Positions 6,566-12,952 are shown, numbered from the stretch's first letter. The stretch is 14,808 nt of DNA from CAYTKU01 sp964550845 (GCA_964550845.1 CAZKAD010000022.1:1-14808), one strand, 5' to 3'. Notes: generated from the letters alone by a model not told the origin. Numbers and translations are program-made.

Positions 6566-7222
6566 ATTTTTCCAATTATCTCGGCAAAAATCTTTTATAG
6601 GGAGCGCCATGTCAGCAAAAAATTCGCCAATCTTTGTGCGTTGCAGCTCTTCGCAATAAGCACCGACTCCCAACTTTTGCCCAATATCATGGGCAAGGGT
6701 GCGGATATAGGTACCTGTTGAGCAATGAACTTCAATTTTCAATAGAGGATAAGAATATTCCAAAATTTTTAATTCATAAATCGTAATCAAGTTTGGTTTC
6801 CGTTCTACTTCAATTCCTTGGCGAGCCAGTTTGTAGAGTTTTTTTCCATCTACTTTTTTGGCAGAGTACATTGGGGGCAATTGTTCAATTTGTCCTCTAA
6901 AATTTTTCAAAGCATTTTCTATTTCTTCAAATGAGATTTTTTTATCTGAAATTTCAGTAATCACACCCGTGCTATCAAACGTATCACTCACTGCTCCAAG
7001 ATGAAGCGTGGCAATGTAGGTTTTATCAAGTCCTTTGAACTCATCAAGACGCTTGGTATTTTCTCTACCAACCGCGACAATCAAAAGACCACTGGCAAAA
7101 GGGTCAAGTGTTCCGGCATGGCCAATTTTTTTGACGCGAGTAACTTTACGCAAATAGCCGACCACATCGTGGCTGGTCCAGGTGGTTGGCTTGTTTATGA
7201 GCAAAAATCCATTTTCAAGCAT
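6554..7222 (-). CDS. truB: tRNA pseudouridine(55) synthase TruB
   Basis: Makes pseudouridine 55 in the T-loop of tRNAs. The 222-residue protein starts NGFLLINKPTTWTSHDVV and carries the family catalytic motif GHAGTLDPFASG with the nucleophile Asp40. Further conserved blocks are LPPMYSAKKVDGKKLYKLAR and CSTGTYIRTLAHDIG. E. coli and Bacillus TruB are about 300-315 residues; the C-terminal PUA-type domain is absent here, leaving the catalytic core. The ATG at 7222 has no Shine-Dalgarno. The TAG at 6556-6554 lies inside the uvrC 3' end, so the two genes converge with a 12-base overlap and no terminator between them. The start is divergent from the methyltransferase gene with only 41 bases between. 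Confidence 0.93.
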   Translation of the reverse strand: MLENGFLLINKPTTWTSHDVVGYLRKVTRVKKIGHAGTLDPFASGLLIVAVGRENTKRLDEFKGLDKTYIATLHLGAVSDTFDSTGVITEISDKKISFEEIENALKNFRGQIEQLPPMYSAKKVDGKKLYKLARQGIEVERKPNLITIYELKILEYSYPLLKIEVHCSTGTYIRTLAHDIGQKLGVGAYCEELQRTKIGEFFADMALPIKDFCRDNWKNLLF

Positions 7223-7245
7223 ATTTCTAGGTTAGACAATAAATA

Positions 7246-7254
7246 TGGTACAAT
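7246..7254 (+). promoter_or_regulatory. Extended -10 promoter of the methyltransferase gene
   Basis: TGgTACAAT (TACAAT at 7249-7254) stands 9 bases before ATG 7264, predicting a leader of only 2-3 bases. The box lies in a near-palindrome, ATATGGTACAATAT (7243-7256), with one mismatched pair, so it might also serve the divergent truB; that part is speculative. Confidence 0.5.
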
Positions 7255-7263
7255 ATATTTACT

Positions 7264-8187
7264 ATGAAAACCAGTACCCCAGAGACTCTCGGCTGGGGAG
7301 TCACAACAGACGAAGGAATTGAAATTTGGGATGCAGATCCTGTATTTTTGGGTGATACTGTCACTTTCAAAGATCATTTGAAACTTTTATTTTATCCGAA
7401 GAAATGGTTTTTATATCGCTTTATACAAAAGCATTTTCGAGCTCAAAAAAAACAATACGGTCATACTGATCATCGGTTTGAACCCTACCGAATCCTGGAT
7501 GTTGGTTGTGGTATGGGAGCTACAGTGATTGATCTCAAAAAAATGTTTGGTCGGAGCGTTGATGTGATTGGTATTGATGTGGTGAAAATGCAGATAGAAC
7601 TTGGCAACAAAAAACTCAAATCTCATGGTGTTTCTGCACGTCTTGATTGGTATGATGGAGTAACTTTGCCATTTGAAAATCAATCTTTTGATGCGATTTA
7701 TACCTCGGATGTCCTCGGTCATGTCCAAGATGTAGAGCCTTGGCTCAAAGAACTTTCCCGTGTACTCAAACCTGGCGGAGTTCTCGCAATGTTTAGTGAA
7801 TCGGCTCTCGGTCCTCATGCGTATGTGCGACAATATATGCTGAGGCGTGGACTCAATACTGATCCGCATGCCCAGTATCATATTTCTCTCTTTCAAAAAA
7901 TTGAACTCAAAACCAAACTCCAAGATGCAGGGTTTGAGGTGCAAAAAATGTATAGTAGTTTTTGGCTCAAATTTTTATGTCATCCAGAAGAGCTCTATCC
8001 TGCCCTTCAAAAAAGTGAAAAATTTAGTATTTTAAAAACACTCAACCTCTTACTCTATCGCTTGAAGAAAAAAACACATCCCTACTATGCTGCTCTGGCC
8101 GAGCTCTATGGCCTGATTGAAATGTATATCCTTGGAAGGTTTGTACAAGCACAAGGGTATGTAATTTTGGCCAAAAAAAAAGAATAA
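7264..8187 (+). CDS. Class I SAM-dependent methyltransferase
   Basis: A 307-residue protein with a Rossmann-type methyltransferase core at about 76-195: motif I ILDVGCGMG (77-85), the acidic end of strand 2 in VIGIDVVKM, then LPFENQSFDAIYTSDVLGHV and LKELSRVLKPGGVLAMFSES, typical of the UbiE/Methyltransf_11 group. About 75 residues precede the core and about 110 follow, including YAALAELYGLIEMY near the C-terminus. The substrate is unknown; UbiE-like folds methylate small molecules, lipids or proteins. The ATG is only 9 bases after an extended -10. The gene diverges from truB but nothing ties their functions. No terminator was found behind it. Confidence 0.85.
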   Translation: MKTSTPETLGWGVTTDEGIEIWDADPVFLGDTVTFKDHLKLLFYPKKWFLYRFIQKHFRAQKKQYGHTDHRFEPYRILDVGCGMGATVIDLKKMFGRSVDVIGIDVVKMQIELGNKKLKSHGVSARLDWYDGVTLPFENQSFDAIYTSDVLGHVQDVEPWLKELSRVLKPGGVLAMFSESALGPHAYVRQYMLRRGLNTDPHAQYHISLFQKIELKTKLQDAGFEVQKMYSSFWLKFLCHPEELYPALQKSEKFSILKTLNLLLYRLKKKTHPYYAALAELYGLIEMYILGRFVQAQGYVILAKKKE

Positions 8188-8257
8188 AAAAGTAAGAAAT
8201 CTTCTACTCAAACGTCTTCTTTATTAAGGGGGGTAAGTTATTTTTAACCCTTTTCTT

Positions 8258-8635
8258 ATGACAAAAGAACTTACCGAAGAAGAACGAAAAAAAATTCGAA
8301 ACGAAAAAATAATCAAGGCTGCTGTATATCAAGAAAAAATGGATATTTTGTTTGCTTCACAGGGAAAGGTGGAAAAATGGGATAAAGATGTAGATCAAAA
8401 AAGTGAAAGTGCCAAACGAATGTGGGAAGGTGGAAAACACCTCATTGAAAGTCAACGAAAAATGGCTCAGCGAGAAATTGATCTGATTATTGCTCTTCCA
8501 GAAGAAGAGTGGGAGGATTATACCGAACACTTTGAAAGGGAATACGCCAAACTTCTCGCTGTGTATAATTCGGCGGTGTCAAAAATTCGCTATGAGCCAC
8601 CAACAGACCATTTTGAACAGATACCTGGAGTATAG
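8258..8635 (+). CDS. Hypothetical protein, soluble and highly charged
   Basis: A 125-residue protein from ATG to TAG. I do not recognise a family. It is rich in Glu and Lys, has no Cys, no signal peptide and no membrane segment, and looks almost wholly helical up to about residue 110 (TEEERKKIRNEKIIKAAV; AQREIDLIIALPEEEWEDY). Tryptophans stand at 41, 56 and 85. The C-terminus is a short Pro-containing tail. Upstream is a 70-base gap with a GGGGGG run but no Shine-Dalgarno at the right distance and no clear promoter. Codon use and composition match the neighbours, so I consider it real. It may be lineage-specific. Confidence 0.7.
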   Translation: MTKELTEEERKKIRNEKIIKAAVYQEKMDILFASQGKVEKWDKDVDQKSESAKRMWEGGKHLIESQRKMAQREIDLIIALPEEEWEDYTEHFEREYAKLLAVYNSAVSKIRYEPPTDHFEQIPGV

Positions 8636-8648
8636 AAGAAATGATGGC

Positions 8649-8676
8649 AAAAGGGCTTGCTTTTTTTGCTCTTTTT
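8649..8676 (+). terminator. Probable intrinsic terminator after the hypothetical gene
   Basis: AAAAGGGC (8649-8656) can pair with GCTCTTTT (8668-8675) with one G-U pair, followed by T. An alternative shorter stem GCAA/TTGC directly before seven T is also possible. Either would end transcription before ppa. Confidence 0.45.
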
Positions 8677-8701
8677 GTGTAAGCTCTGCCACAGAGTAAC
8701 T

Positions 8702-8707
8702 TTTAAT
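8702..8707 (+). promoter_or_regulatory. Possible -10 for ppa
   Basis: TTTAAT (5/6 to TATAAT) lies 8 bases before ATG 8716. The stretch TAATTTTTTTCTATGAA is identical to the one at the start of the gene at 12995, where the box is a perfect TATAAT. No -35 was found. Confidence 0.3.
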
Positions 8708-8715
8708 TTTTTTCT

Positions 8716-9252
8716 ATGAATCTTTGGCACGATGTACCACGAGGGGAAAAATGCCCTCAAGAAATGAATGTTATTATTGAGATTCCAAAAGGGTCATATA
8801 ACAAATACGAGATTGACAAAGAAACCGGACTCATTGCACTTGATCGCGTGAATTATAGTGCTGCACCATACCCATTTGACTATGGCTATGTGCCACAGAC
8901 ATTGTGGGAAGATGGTGATGCGCTTGATGTGATAGTGCTTACTACTTATCCACTCAACGTCGGCATTCAAGTAGCCGTTCGTCCAATCGGAGTTATGGAG
9001 ATGATTGACTCTGGTGAATCAGATTTCAAGGTGATTGCCGTGCCAGTCAAAGATAAACATTTTGATGGGGTAAATGATATTGCTGATGCAAATGGGCATG
9101 CCCTTAAAGAGTTTTCTCATTTTTTTGAGACCTATAAGATCCTCAAAGGAAAGGGAGATGTCGTAGCAATTAATGGTTACAAAGGAAAAGACGAAGCTAT
9201 TGCGGCTGTCAATAAGTCAATTGAACTGTATAACCAGAAATTTGCCAAATAA
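8716..9252 (+). CDS. ppa: Inorganic pyrophosphatase (family I, soluble)
   Basis: Hydrolyses pyrophosphate to phosphate in the cytoplasm, pulling nucleic-acid and protein synthesis forward. The 178-residue length fits the E. coli-type family. Active-site blocks are visible: IEIPKGSYNKYE (metal and substrate Glu/Lys), DRVNYSAAPYPFDYGYVP, the signature EDGDALDVIVL with D66, D68 and D71, then MIDSGESDFKVIAVP with the expected Asp and Lys, and HFFETYK near the end. The signature has Ala where DxDPxD is common, a tolerated variant. The ATG follows a T-run with no Shine-Dalgarno. The gene appears to be its own transcription unit, between two terminators. Confidence 0.95.
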   Translation: MNLWHDVPRGEKCPQEMNVIIEIPKGSYNKYEIDKETGLIALDRVNYSAAPYPFDYGYVPQTLWEDGDALDVIVLTTYPLNVGIQVAVRPIGVMEMIDSGESDFKVIAVPVKDKHFDGVNDIADANGHALKEFSHFFETYKILKGKGDVVAINGYKGKDEAIAAVNKSIELYNQKFAK

Positions 9253-9257
9253 AGACC

Positions 9258-9287
9258 AAAAGAGGCGCCTCTCCGCGCTTCTTTTTT
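9258..9287. terminator. Intrinsic terminator after ppa
   Basis: AAAAGAGGCGC (9258-9268) pairs with GCGCTTCTTTT (9275-9285), 11 pairs with one G-U, loop CTCTCC, then more T to 9287. The left half also contains a perfect 12-base palindrome, AGAGGCGCCTCT. Confidence 0.85.
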
Positions 9288-9304
9288 ATTTCTTGGCTCA
9301 TAAA

Positions 9305-9333
9305 TTGACTTTTCTCCAAAATTTTGCTACAAT
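9305..9333 (+). promoter_or_regulatory. Promoter of infB
   Basis: TTGACT (9305-9310), a spacer of exactly 17 bases, and TACAAT (9328-9333) with the TGn extension (TG at 9325-9326). The predicted leader is about 18 bases, has an out-of-frame ATG at 9348, and carries no Shine-Dalgarno before ATG 9358. Confidence 0.75.
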
Positions 9334-9357
9334 TGCGTCACTTTTAAATGATTTCCC

Positions 9358-11388
9358 ATGAACGTATCTGAATTGGCTCGAACCCTTCGTATTCACCCAA
9401 AAGAAATGCTGCAAATCCTTCCGCAGTATGGTTTTGATATTGGAATGAAAGCTGTAAAAGTTGATGACAAAGTGGCGAGTCAAATCATCAAACAATGGAA
9501 ATATATTAAACGGGAAATTGAGAATAAAAAACTCAAAGAGGCTGAAGAAAAAAAACAAAAAGAAAAAGAACTTCGACGTGAAAGTGGATTGATCGTCAAA
9601 CTTCCAAATTTGATTACCGTCCGTGAATTTGCAGAAAGACTCCAACTGCCAGTAACGCAGGTCATCATGGAGCTTATGAAAAACGGAATTCTTGCTAACC
9701 AGAATCAGAATATTGATTTTGATACGGCTGCTATTATGGCAGGTGAACTTGGTTACAATGTGGAAAAAGAAGAAGGTGATAAAGTTGACGCTGAATCTGA
9801 AATGAAAAAACAAAAAGCAATTGAAGATGCGCTCTCTCGTGCAACAAATTTAGAATCACGTGCACCTGTGGTTGTCGTCATGGGGCATGTCGATCATGGA
9901 AAAACATCGCTTCTTGATACGATTCGTGAAGCAAATATTACATCCACTGAATCTGGTGGAATTACTCAGCATATTGGCGCGTATCAAACTATTTGGAAAG
10001 ATCCAAAAACAAAAGATGAAAGAGCTATTACTTTTATTGATACTCCTGGACACGAAGCCTTTACCGTGATGCGCTCTCGTGGTGCAAAGATCGCAGACAT
10101 TGCGATTCTCGTGGTTGCCGCCGATGATGGTGTAAAGCCTCAGACTATTGAAGTTATTCAGATTATCAAAGCTGCCAAACTTCCAATTGTTGTTGCTCTC
10201 AACAAAATCGACAAAGAAGGTGCTGACGCTCAGAGAGTAAAAACCGAACTTTCGACTCATGATATTATCCCAGAAGAATGGGGCGGCACTGTGCCAGTAG
10301 TAGAAATTTCTGCCAAGAAAAAACTCAATATCGACAAACTGCTTGATGTACTTCTTCTTGTTGCTGATGTCAATGCTGAAAATATTCAGGCTGATCCAAA
10401 TGTTCCTGCGGTTGGAACTATTATCGAATCAAATTTGGATAAAAATATTGGTCCAGTTGCGACGGTTCTTATTCAGGCTGGAACACTGAAGAAAAATGAT
10501 CCATTGGTGGTGCATGGCGAAATCTATGGAAAAGTTCGTGCCATGAAAAATTATCGTGGTGAAGTGATTGAAAGTGCAGGGCCTTCGATGCCAGCGCAGA
10601 TTATTGGTTTCAAAGTAGCTCCAGAAGTCGGGGATATCCTCGATGTGTCTCTTGCTGAAGGTGCAGAAAAAATCGATGTCAAACAAAAACGCAATCAGCA
10701 AAGTGGAGCAGAAAAATATACGGTACAACAAACCGAAAGTAGTACAGAAGAAGATGGAAAAAAGAAAACACTCAACTTGGTTATCAAAGCCGATGTTCTT
10801 GGATCACTCGAAGCGATTATTGGAAGTTTTGAAAAAGTTCAGCATGATGAAGTGGGTGTAAAAATTATTGGAAAAGGACTTGGAAATATTACAGAAGATG
10901 ATATTCACAAGGCTGAGGCTGGAAATGGAATTTTGGTTGGATTCAAGGTCAAGCCAAACCCAAGTGCTGAGAGTGATATTCGCGAAAAAGGCATGCAGTT
11001 TCATCAATTCGATGTTATTTATGCCCTGTTTGACTGGGTCAAAGAAGAACTGACCAAGATGCTTTCCAATGAAAAAATTGTCAAAGAAATTGGTATTATG
11101 AAAGTGTTGGCAATTTTCCGTACTGAAAAATCTTCGATGATTGTGGGTGGGCGTGTGGAAGATGGTAAAGTCCGCAAAGATTGTTTTGTCCGTGTGAAGC
11201 GGAATGGGGAAATTATTGGAACTGGAAAAATTTCTCGTTGTCAGTTGGCAAAATCTGAATCAAAAGAAATTCCAAGTGGCAGTGAAGGTGGTATCACCTT
11301 TGAAGGAAAAGTCAAAATCGAAGTTGATGATGTGCTTGAGGCGTATACTGAAGAATCTAAAGCAAGAGCTCTGGTCTTTAAGGTCTAG
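9358..11388 (+). CDS. infB: Translation initiation factor IF-2
   Basis: GTPase that brings initiator fMet-tRNA to the 30S subunit and promotes subunit joining. The 676-residue protein is compact compared with the 740-890 residues of common bacterial IF-2. Two IF2_N-type modules are visible (about 1-50 and 82-135), joined by a Lys/Glu-rich helix at 53-76. The G domain has G1 GHVDHGKTS (176-184), G2 region GGITQHIGAYQ, G3 DTPGHEAF (228-235), G4 NKID (282-285) and G5 SAKK. Domain II follows (GTIIESNLDKNIGPVATVLI, VRAMKNYRGEVIESAGPSMP), then IF-2 domain III and C-terminal domain IV, which binds fMet-tRNA. It is transcribed alone: a terminator precedes its promoter, and a palindromic element plus terminator follow. 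The usual nusA and rbfA neighbours are absent. Confidence 0.97.
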   Translation: MNVSELARTLRIHPKEMLQILPQYGFDIGMKAVKVDDKVASQIIKQWKYIKREIENKKLKEAEEKKQKEKELRRESGLIVKLPNLITVREFAERLQLPVTQVIMELMKNGILANQNQNIDFDTAAIMAGELGYNVEKEEGDKVDAESEMKKQKAIEDALSRATNLESRAPVVVVMGHVDHGKTSLLDTIREANITSTESGGITQHIGAYQTIWKDPKTKDERAITFIDTPGHEAFTVMRSRGAKIADIAILVVAADDGVKPQTIEVIQIIKAAKLPIVVALNKIDKEGADAQRVKTELSTHDIIPEEWGGTVPVVEISAKKKLNIDKLLDVLLLVADVNAENIQADPNVPAVGTIIESNLDKNIGPVATVLIQAGTLKKNDPLVVHGEIYGKVRAMKNYRGEVIESAGPSMPAQIIGFKVAPEVGDILDVSLAEGAEKIDVKQKRNQQSGAEKYTVQQTESSTEEDGKKKTLNLVIKADVLGSLEAIIGSFEKVQHDEVGVKIIGKGLGNITEDDIHKAEAGNGILVGFKVKPNPSAESDIREKGMQFHQFDVIYALFDWVKEELTKMLSNEKIVKEIGIMKVLAIFRTEKSSMIVGGRVEDGKVRKDCFVRVKRNGEIIGTGKISRCQLAKSESKEIPSGSEGGITFEGKVKIEVDDVLEAYTEESKARALVFKV

Positions 11389-11392
11389 AATC

Positions 11393-11502
11393 CATCTGTT
11401 TGGCGCATTGCGGCGTTGCTCTTTGCGTTCCTCATTCGTCGTATCTTTGAATACGACTCATTCCGGTACTCACTCGCGCCTTGCACTGCATCCAAACACA
11501 TG
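11393..11502. repeat. 110-bp imperfect palindromic element between infB and tRNA-Gln
   Basis: The ends, CATCTGTTTGG (11393-11403) and CCAAACACATG (11492-11502), are inverted copies with one mismatch. The exact centre is a perfect 7-bp stem, GTCGTAT (11438-11444) with ATACGAC (11451-11457), loop CTTTGA. Both pairs share the same centre of symmetry at 11447.5. The 34 bases between the pairs on each side match poorly. GC is about 50%, above the neighbourhood. It begins 5 bases after the infB stop. This could be a MITE-like or extragenic palindromic repeat; it contains no credible gene. Confidence 0.55.
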
Positions 11503-11517
11503 AATTCTATTATATAT

Positions 11518-11552
11518 AAAAGTCCCAGCTCAATTGACAGCTGGGATTTTTT
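11518..11552 (+). terminator. Intrinsic terminator between infB and tRNA-Gln
   Basis: TCCCAGCT (11523-11530) pairs perfectly with AGCTGGGA (11539-11546) around CAATTGAC, followed by six T. With the flanking AAAAG and T-run (one G-U pair) the stem extends to 13 pairs. Its loop and first right-arm base contain the TTGACA of the tRNA promoter. Confidence 0.88.
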
Positions 11553-11562
11553 GTATTATACT
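11534..11562 (+). promoter_or_regulatory. Strong sigma70-type promoter of tRNA-Gln
   Basis: A perfect TTGACA (11534-11539), exactly 17 bases, and TATACT (11557-11562). Transcription should start near 11569, about 5 bases before the mature tRNA. The -35 lies in the upstream terminator hairpin. Confidence 0.85.
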
Positions 11563-11573
11563 ATTGTTCATAT

Positions 11574-11644
11574 TCGGGGATCGTCTAATGGTAGGACAGT
11601 AGCCTTTGAAGCTGCGTATCTTGGTTCGAATCCAGGTCCCCGAG
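11574..11644 (+). tRNA. tRNA-Gln(UUG)
   Basis: A full cloverleaf can be drawn. Acceptor TCGGGGA (11574-11580) pairs with TCCCCGA (11637-11643) with discriminator G at 11644. The D-arm is GTCT/GGAC with loop AATGGTA. The anticodon stem is GTAGC/GCTGC with loop CTTTGAA, anticodon TTG (UUG, reading CAA and, by wobble, CAG). The T-arm is CTTGG/CCAGG with loop TTCGAAT. The next bases are CAA, so CCA is not encoded and must be added by the CCA enzyme. A strong own promoter and an immediate terminator make it a single-gene unit. Confidence 0.95.
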
Positions 11645-11645
11645 C

Positions 11646-11682
11646 AAAAAAAGATAACCCATAAAATGGGTTATCTTTTTTT
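11646..11682. terminator. Bidirectional intrinsic terminator after tRNA-Gln
   Basis: AAAAAAAGATAACCCAT (11646-11662) pairs perfectly with ATGGGTTATCTTTTTTT (11666-11682) around AAA, a 17-bp stem with A and T runs on both sides. It ends tRNA-Gln on the plus strand and would equally end any minus-strand RNA coming from the right. Confidence 0.9.
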
Positions 11683-11691
11683 GTATGGAAT

Positions 11692-11704
11692 ACCTGGATT
11701 CGAA
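11692..11704 (-). repeat. Inverted copy of the tRNA-Gln T-loop region
   Basis: The minus strand reads TTCGAATCCAGGT, identical for 13 bases to the T-loop and 3' T-stem of tRNA-Gln at 11625-11637. The two copies flank the tRNA terminator as inverted repeats, extending its dyad to 11625-11704 with a poorly matched gap in between. Confidence 0.6.
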
Positions 11705-11819
11705 CAGTGGAAGGGTGAAACCGGTAGGTTTCACTTGCTGAGGAAAGGTATTGGAAAACCCGAAGGTTTTCCAAAGAGGAGCGAAGCGACGGCTTCGAAT
11801 AGGTCGCCAGAGGCGACCG

Positions 11820-11834
11820 CCAGGTCCCTGAGCA
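11820..11834 (+). repeat. Direct repeat of the tRNA-Gln 3' end
   Basis: CCAGGTCCCTGAGCA repeats CCAGGTCCCCGAGCA at 11632-11646 (end of the T-stem, acceptor strand, discriminator) with one mismatch in 15. A TTCGAAT, as in the T-loop, occurs at 11794-11800, separated from this copy by the hairpin at 11801-11819. It looks like an att-type duplication or a broken second tRNA fragment. Confidence 0.5.
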
Positions 11835-11850
11835 TTGGTAATTTTTTTGT

Positions 11851-11879
11851 TTGACCGAAAGGGTATTTAAAAGTAATAT
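11851..11879 (+). promoter_or_regulatory. Possible promoter for the DUF2779-like remnant
   Basis: TTGACC (11851-11856), 17 bases, TAATAT (11874-11879) points to the ATG at 11920. It overlaps the candidate minus-strand promoter, so the two would exclude each other. The region is AT-rich, so chance matches are possible. Confidence 0.3.
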
Positions 11880-11919
11880 ATATTCGTCTCACAAATCGCT
11901 GACAAGTTCCACTTATTGT

Positions 11920-12223
11920 ATGAACCTCACCAAAACCGACTACCTCGAATATACTTTTTGTAGAAAAAATCTTTGGCTCAAAAAATACAAGCCAGAGCTT
12001 TTTGAAGGTGTGGCGTTGTCAGAATTTGAACGCAAAATTATCGAGGAAGGAAACCGAAGCACGTGACCTCTTTGATGGTGGCATTTTTGTGGATAGTCAT
12101 GGTGCGGATGCAGTGAACGATACAAAGCAATATATTGAAACAGGCACACAGATAGTATTTCAAGCTACCTTTCAAGAAGATGTATTTTTTATCCGAGCCG
12201 ATGTACTGGTAAAAAATGGTTAA
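11920..12223 (+). pseudogene. Frameshifted, truncated remnant of a DUF2779 / Cas4-like nuclease-domain protein
   Basis: The first frame starts at ATG 11920 (MNLTKTDYLEYTFCRKNLWL, later LSEFERKIIEEGN) and hits TGA at 12064-12066. The homology-like text continues in the +2 shifted frame from about 12056 (EARDLFDGGIFVDSHG, later QYIETGTQIVFQATFQEDVF, RADVLVKNG) to TAA at 12221-12223. Together about 100 residues match the pattern I know for the N-terminus of DUF2779 proteins, which carry a Cas4-like PD-(D/E)XK nuclease region; those are usually near 500 residues. Here the shift at about 12055 and an early stop leave only the front part, with no further pieces before the next gene. The family call rests on memory of the pattern. 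A short, still-translated peptide is the alternative. Confidence 0.65.
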
Positions 12224-12243
12224 ATCAACTTATCTTTATTTGT

Positions 12244-12924
12244 ATGAATAAATTTTTTCTCGCTGTGTTCACCTTTTTGATGCTTTTCACTGTCTCTTTT
12301 GTTTCGGGCGAGCCAACTCTTATAAATAAAATTGTTACGATCTTTTTTATTCTCATTATTTTTATATCATTATACTTATCTCGTCGCAGTGAAGAGGACA
12401 TAGATCTTTTGTACGGATCACTTTGTGGAGGAATTGTTATTCTTGCTATTTTAGGACTTTATATCAGTTCTGGTCTTTTTGTTTACAAAACGGATCTTAT
12501 AGATTCTTCTTACTATCATATTTTTATTTTTCCACTTTTTTTGATTTTTGGTATTTGGGCTGGAATGCCATATTTTAAAAACAACTCGCTTAAATCTATT
12601 GTTGGTGTAGGAACTATTTTTTTTCTTTGTGTCGGCTCTCTTACGTGTGCACATGCGTCTGTGCATGCATTGAATGTTTCATTTGCCAATCCTCATCCAA
12701 AGGTACAAGAAATTACAGTTTTAGATAAGATAAAACCGATTGGGAGAGGGGTAGGGACTGGATATAAAATTTGGGCACAGGTTTCCAGAGGATCAATCGT
12801 GGGAGAGCGTTACTATATGGTTCATCCGAAAACGTACAGTAGTCTAGAAGAAGGAGGATCTGCGTTCGTGTCTACCTATACAGGAGGACTGGGTATTCGA
12901 TATGAACAGGTAAAGAGTAAATAA
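12244..12924 (+). CDS. Polytopic membrane protein of unknown function
   Basis: A 226-residue protein. Five hydrophobic helices are visible at about 4-20 (possibly a signal anchor), 29-46, 58-80, 91-109 and 118-137, followed by a soluble C-terminal part of about 85 residues. That part reads like a small beta-rich domain (ITVLDKIKPIGRGVGTGYKI, then STYTGGLGIRYEQV), reminiscent of the C-terminal domain of other uncharacterised bacterial membrane proteins. I cannot name a family. The ATG follows TTTATTTGT with no Shine-Dalgarno; a weak TATCTT lies 7 bases upstream. T-rich codons (TTT, ATT, CTT) are common, as expected for membrane segments in this genome. Confidence 0.7.
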   Translation: MNKFFLAVFTFLMLFTVSFVSGEPTLINKIVTIFFILIIFISLYLSRRSEEDIDLLYGSLCGGIVILAILGLYISSGLFVYKTDLIDSSYYHIFIFPLFLIFGIWAGMPYFKNNSLKSIVGVGTIFFLCVGSLTCAHASVHALNVSFANPHPKVQEITVLDKIKPIGRGVGTGYKIWAQVSRGSIVGERYYMVHPKTYSSLEEGGSAFVSTYTGGLGIRYEQVKSK

Positions 12925-12952
12925 TTTTCTTATTCGTAAATTGGTCTACCTA

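Larger units (their letters stand above)
11646..11870 (-). ncRNA. Candidate structured minus-strand RNA (hairpin cluster beside tRNA-Gln)
   Basis: Four perfect hairpins lie in about 105 bases. Read on the plus strand they are GTGAAACC/GGTTTCAC (11715-11734), TTGGAAAACC/GGTTTTCCAA (11751-11774), CGAAGC/GCTTCG (11782-11797) and GGTCGCC/GGCGACC (11802-11818). On the minus strand the 10-bp hairpin is capped by C(UUCG)G, the classic very stable RNA tetraloop. ACCTGG at 11692-11697 can pair with CCAGGT at 11820-11825, closing a multibranch that holds all four hairpins. A minus-strand promoter-like pair, TTGTCA (11905-11900), 17 bases, TATATA (11882-11877), would start an RNA near 11870, ending at the bidirectional terminator. 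GC is about 60% at 11761-11820. No known RNA family fits. A decayed or mobile palindromic element is the main alternative. Confidence 0.35.

Noticed and set aside
8226..8252. Hairpin or Shine-Dalgarno in the GGGGGG-containing stretch before the gene at 8258
   Set aside because: The stem needs several G-U pairs and the G-run is about 24 bases from the ATG, too far for a ribosome binding site.
11393..11552. CRISPR array in the repeat-rich gap
   Set aside because: There are no regularly spaced direct repeats with unique spacers; the structure is palindromic.
11736..11750. GAGGAAAG motif suggesting RNase P RNA
   Set aside because: Only a short match; the partner ACAGAA-type 3' motif and the needed length are absent.
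11683..11850. tmRNA or a second complete tRNA from the TTCGAAT sequences
   Set aside because: No matching acceptor stem, D-arm or anticodon arm could be drawn on either strand.
11606..11854. Open frame across tRNA-Gln and the hairpin cluster
   Set aside because: It reads through the tRNA and its terminator, has no start signal, and looks like a typical translated non-coding artefact.
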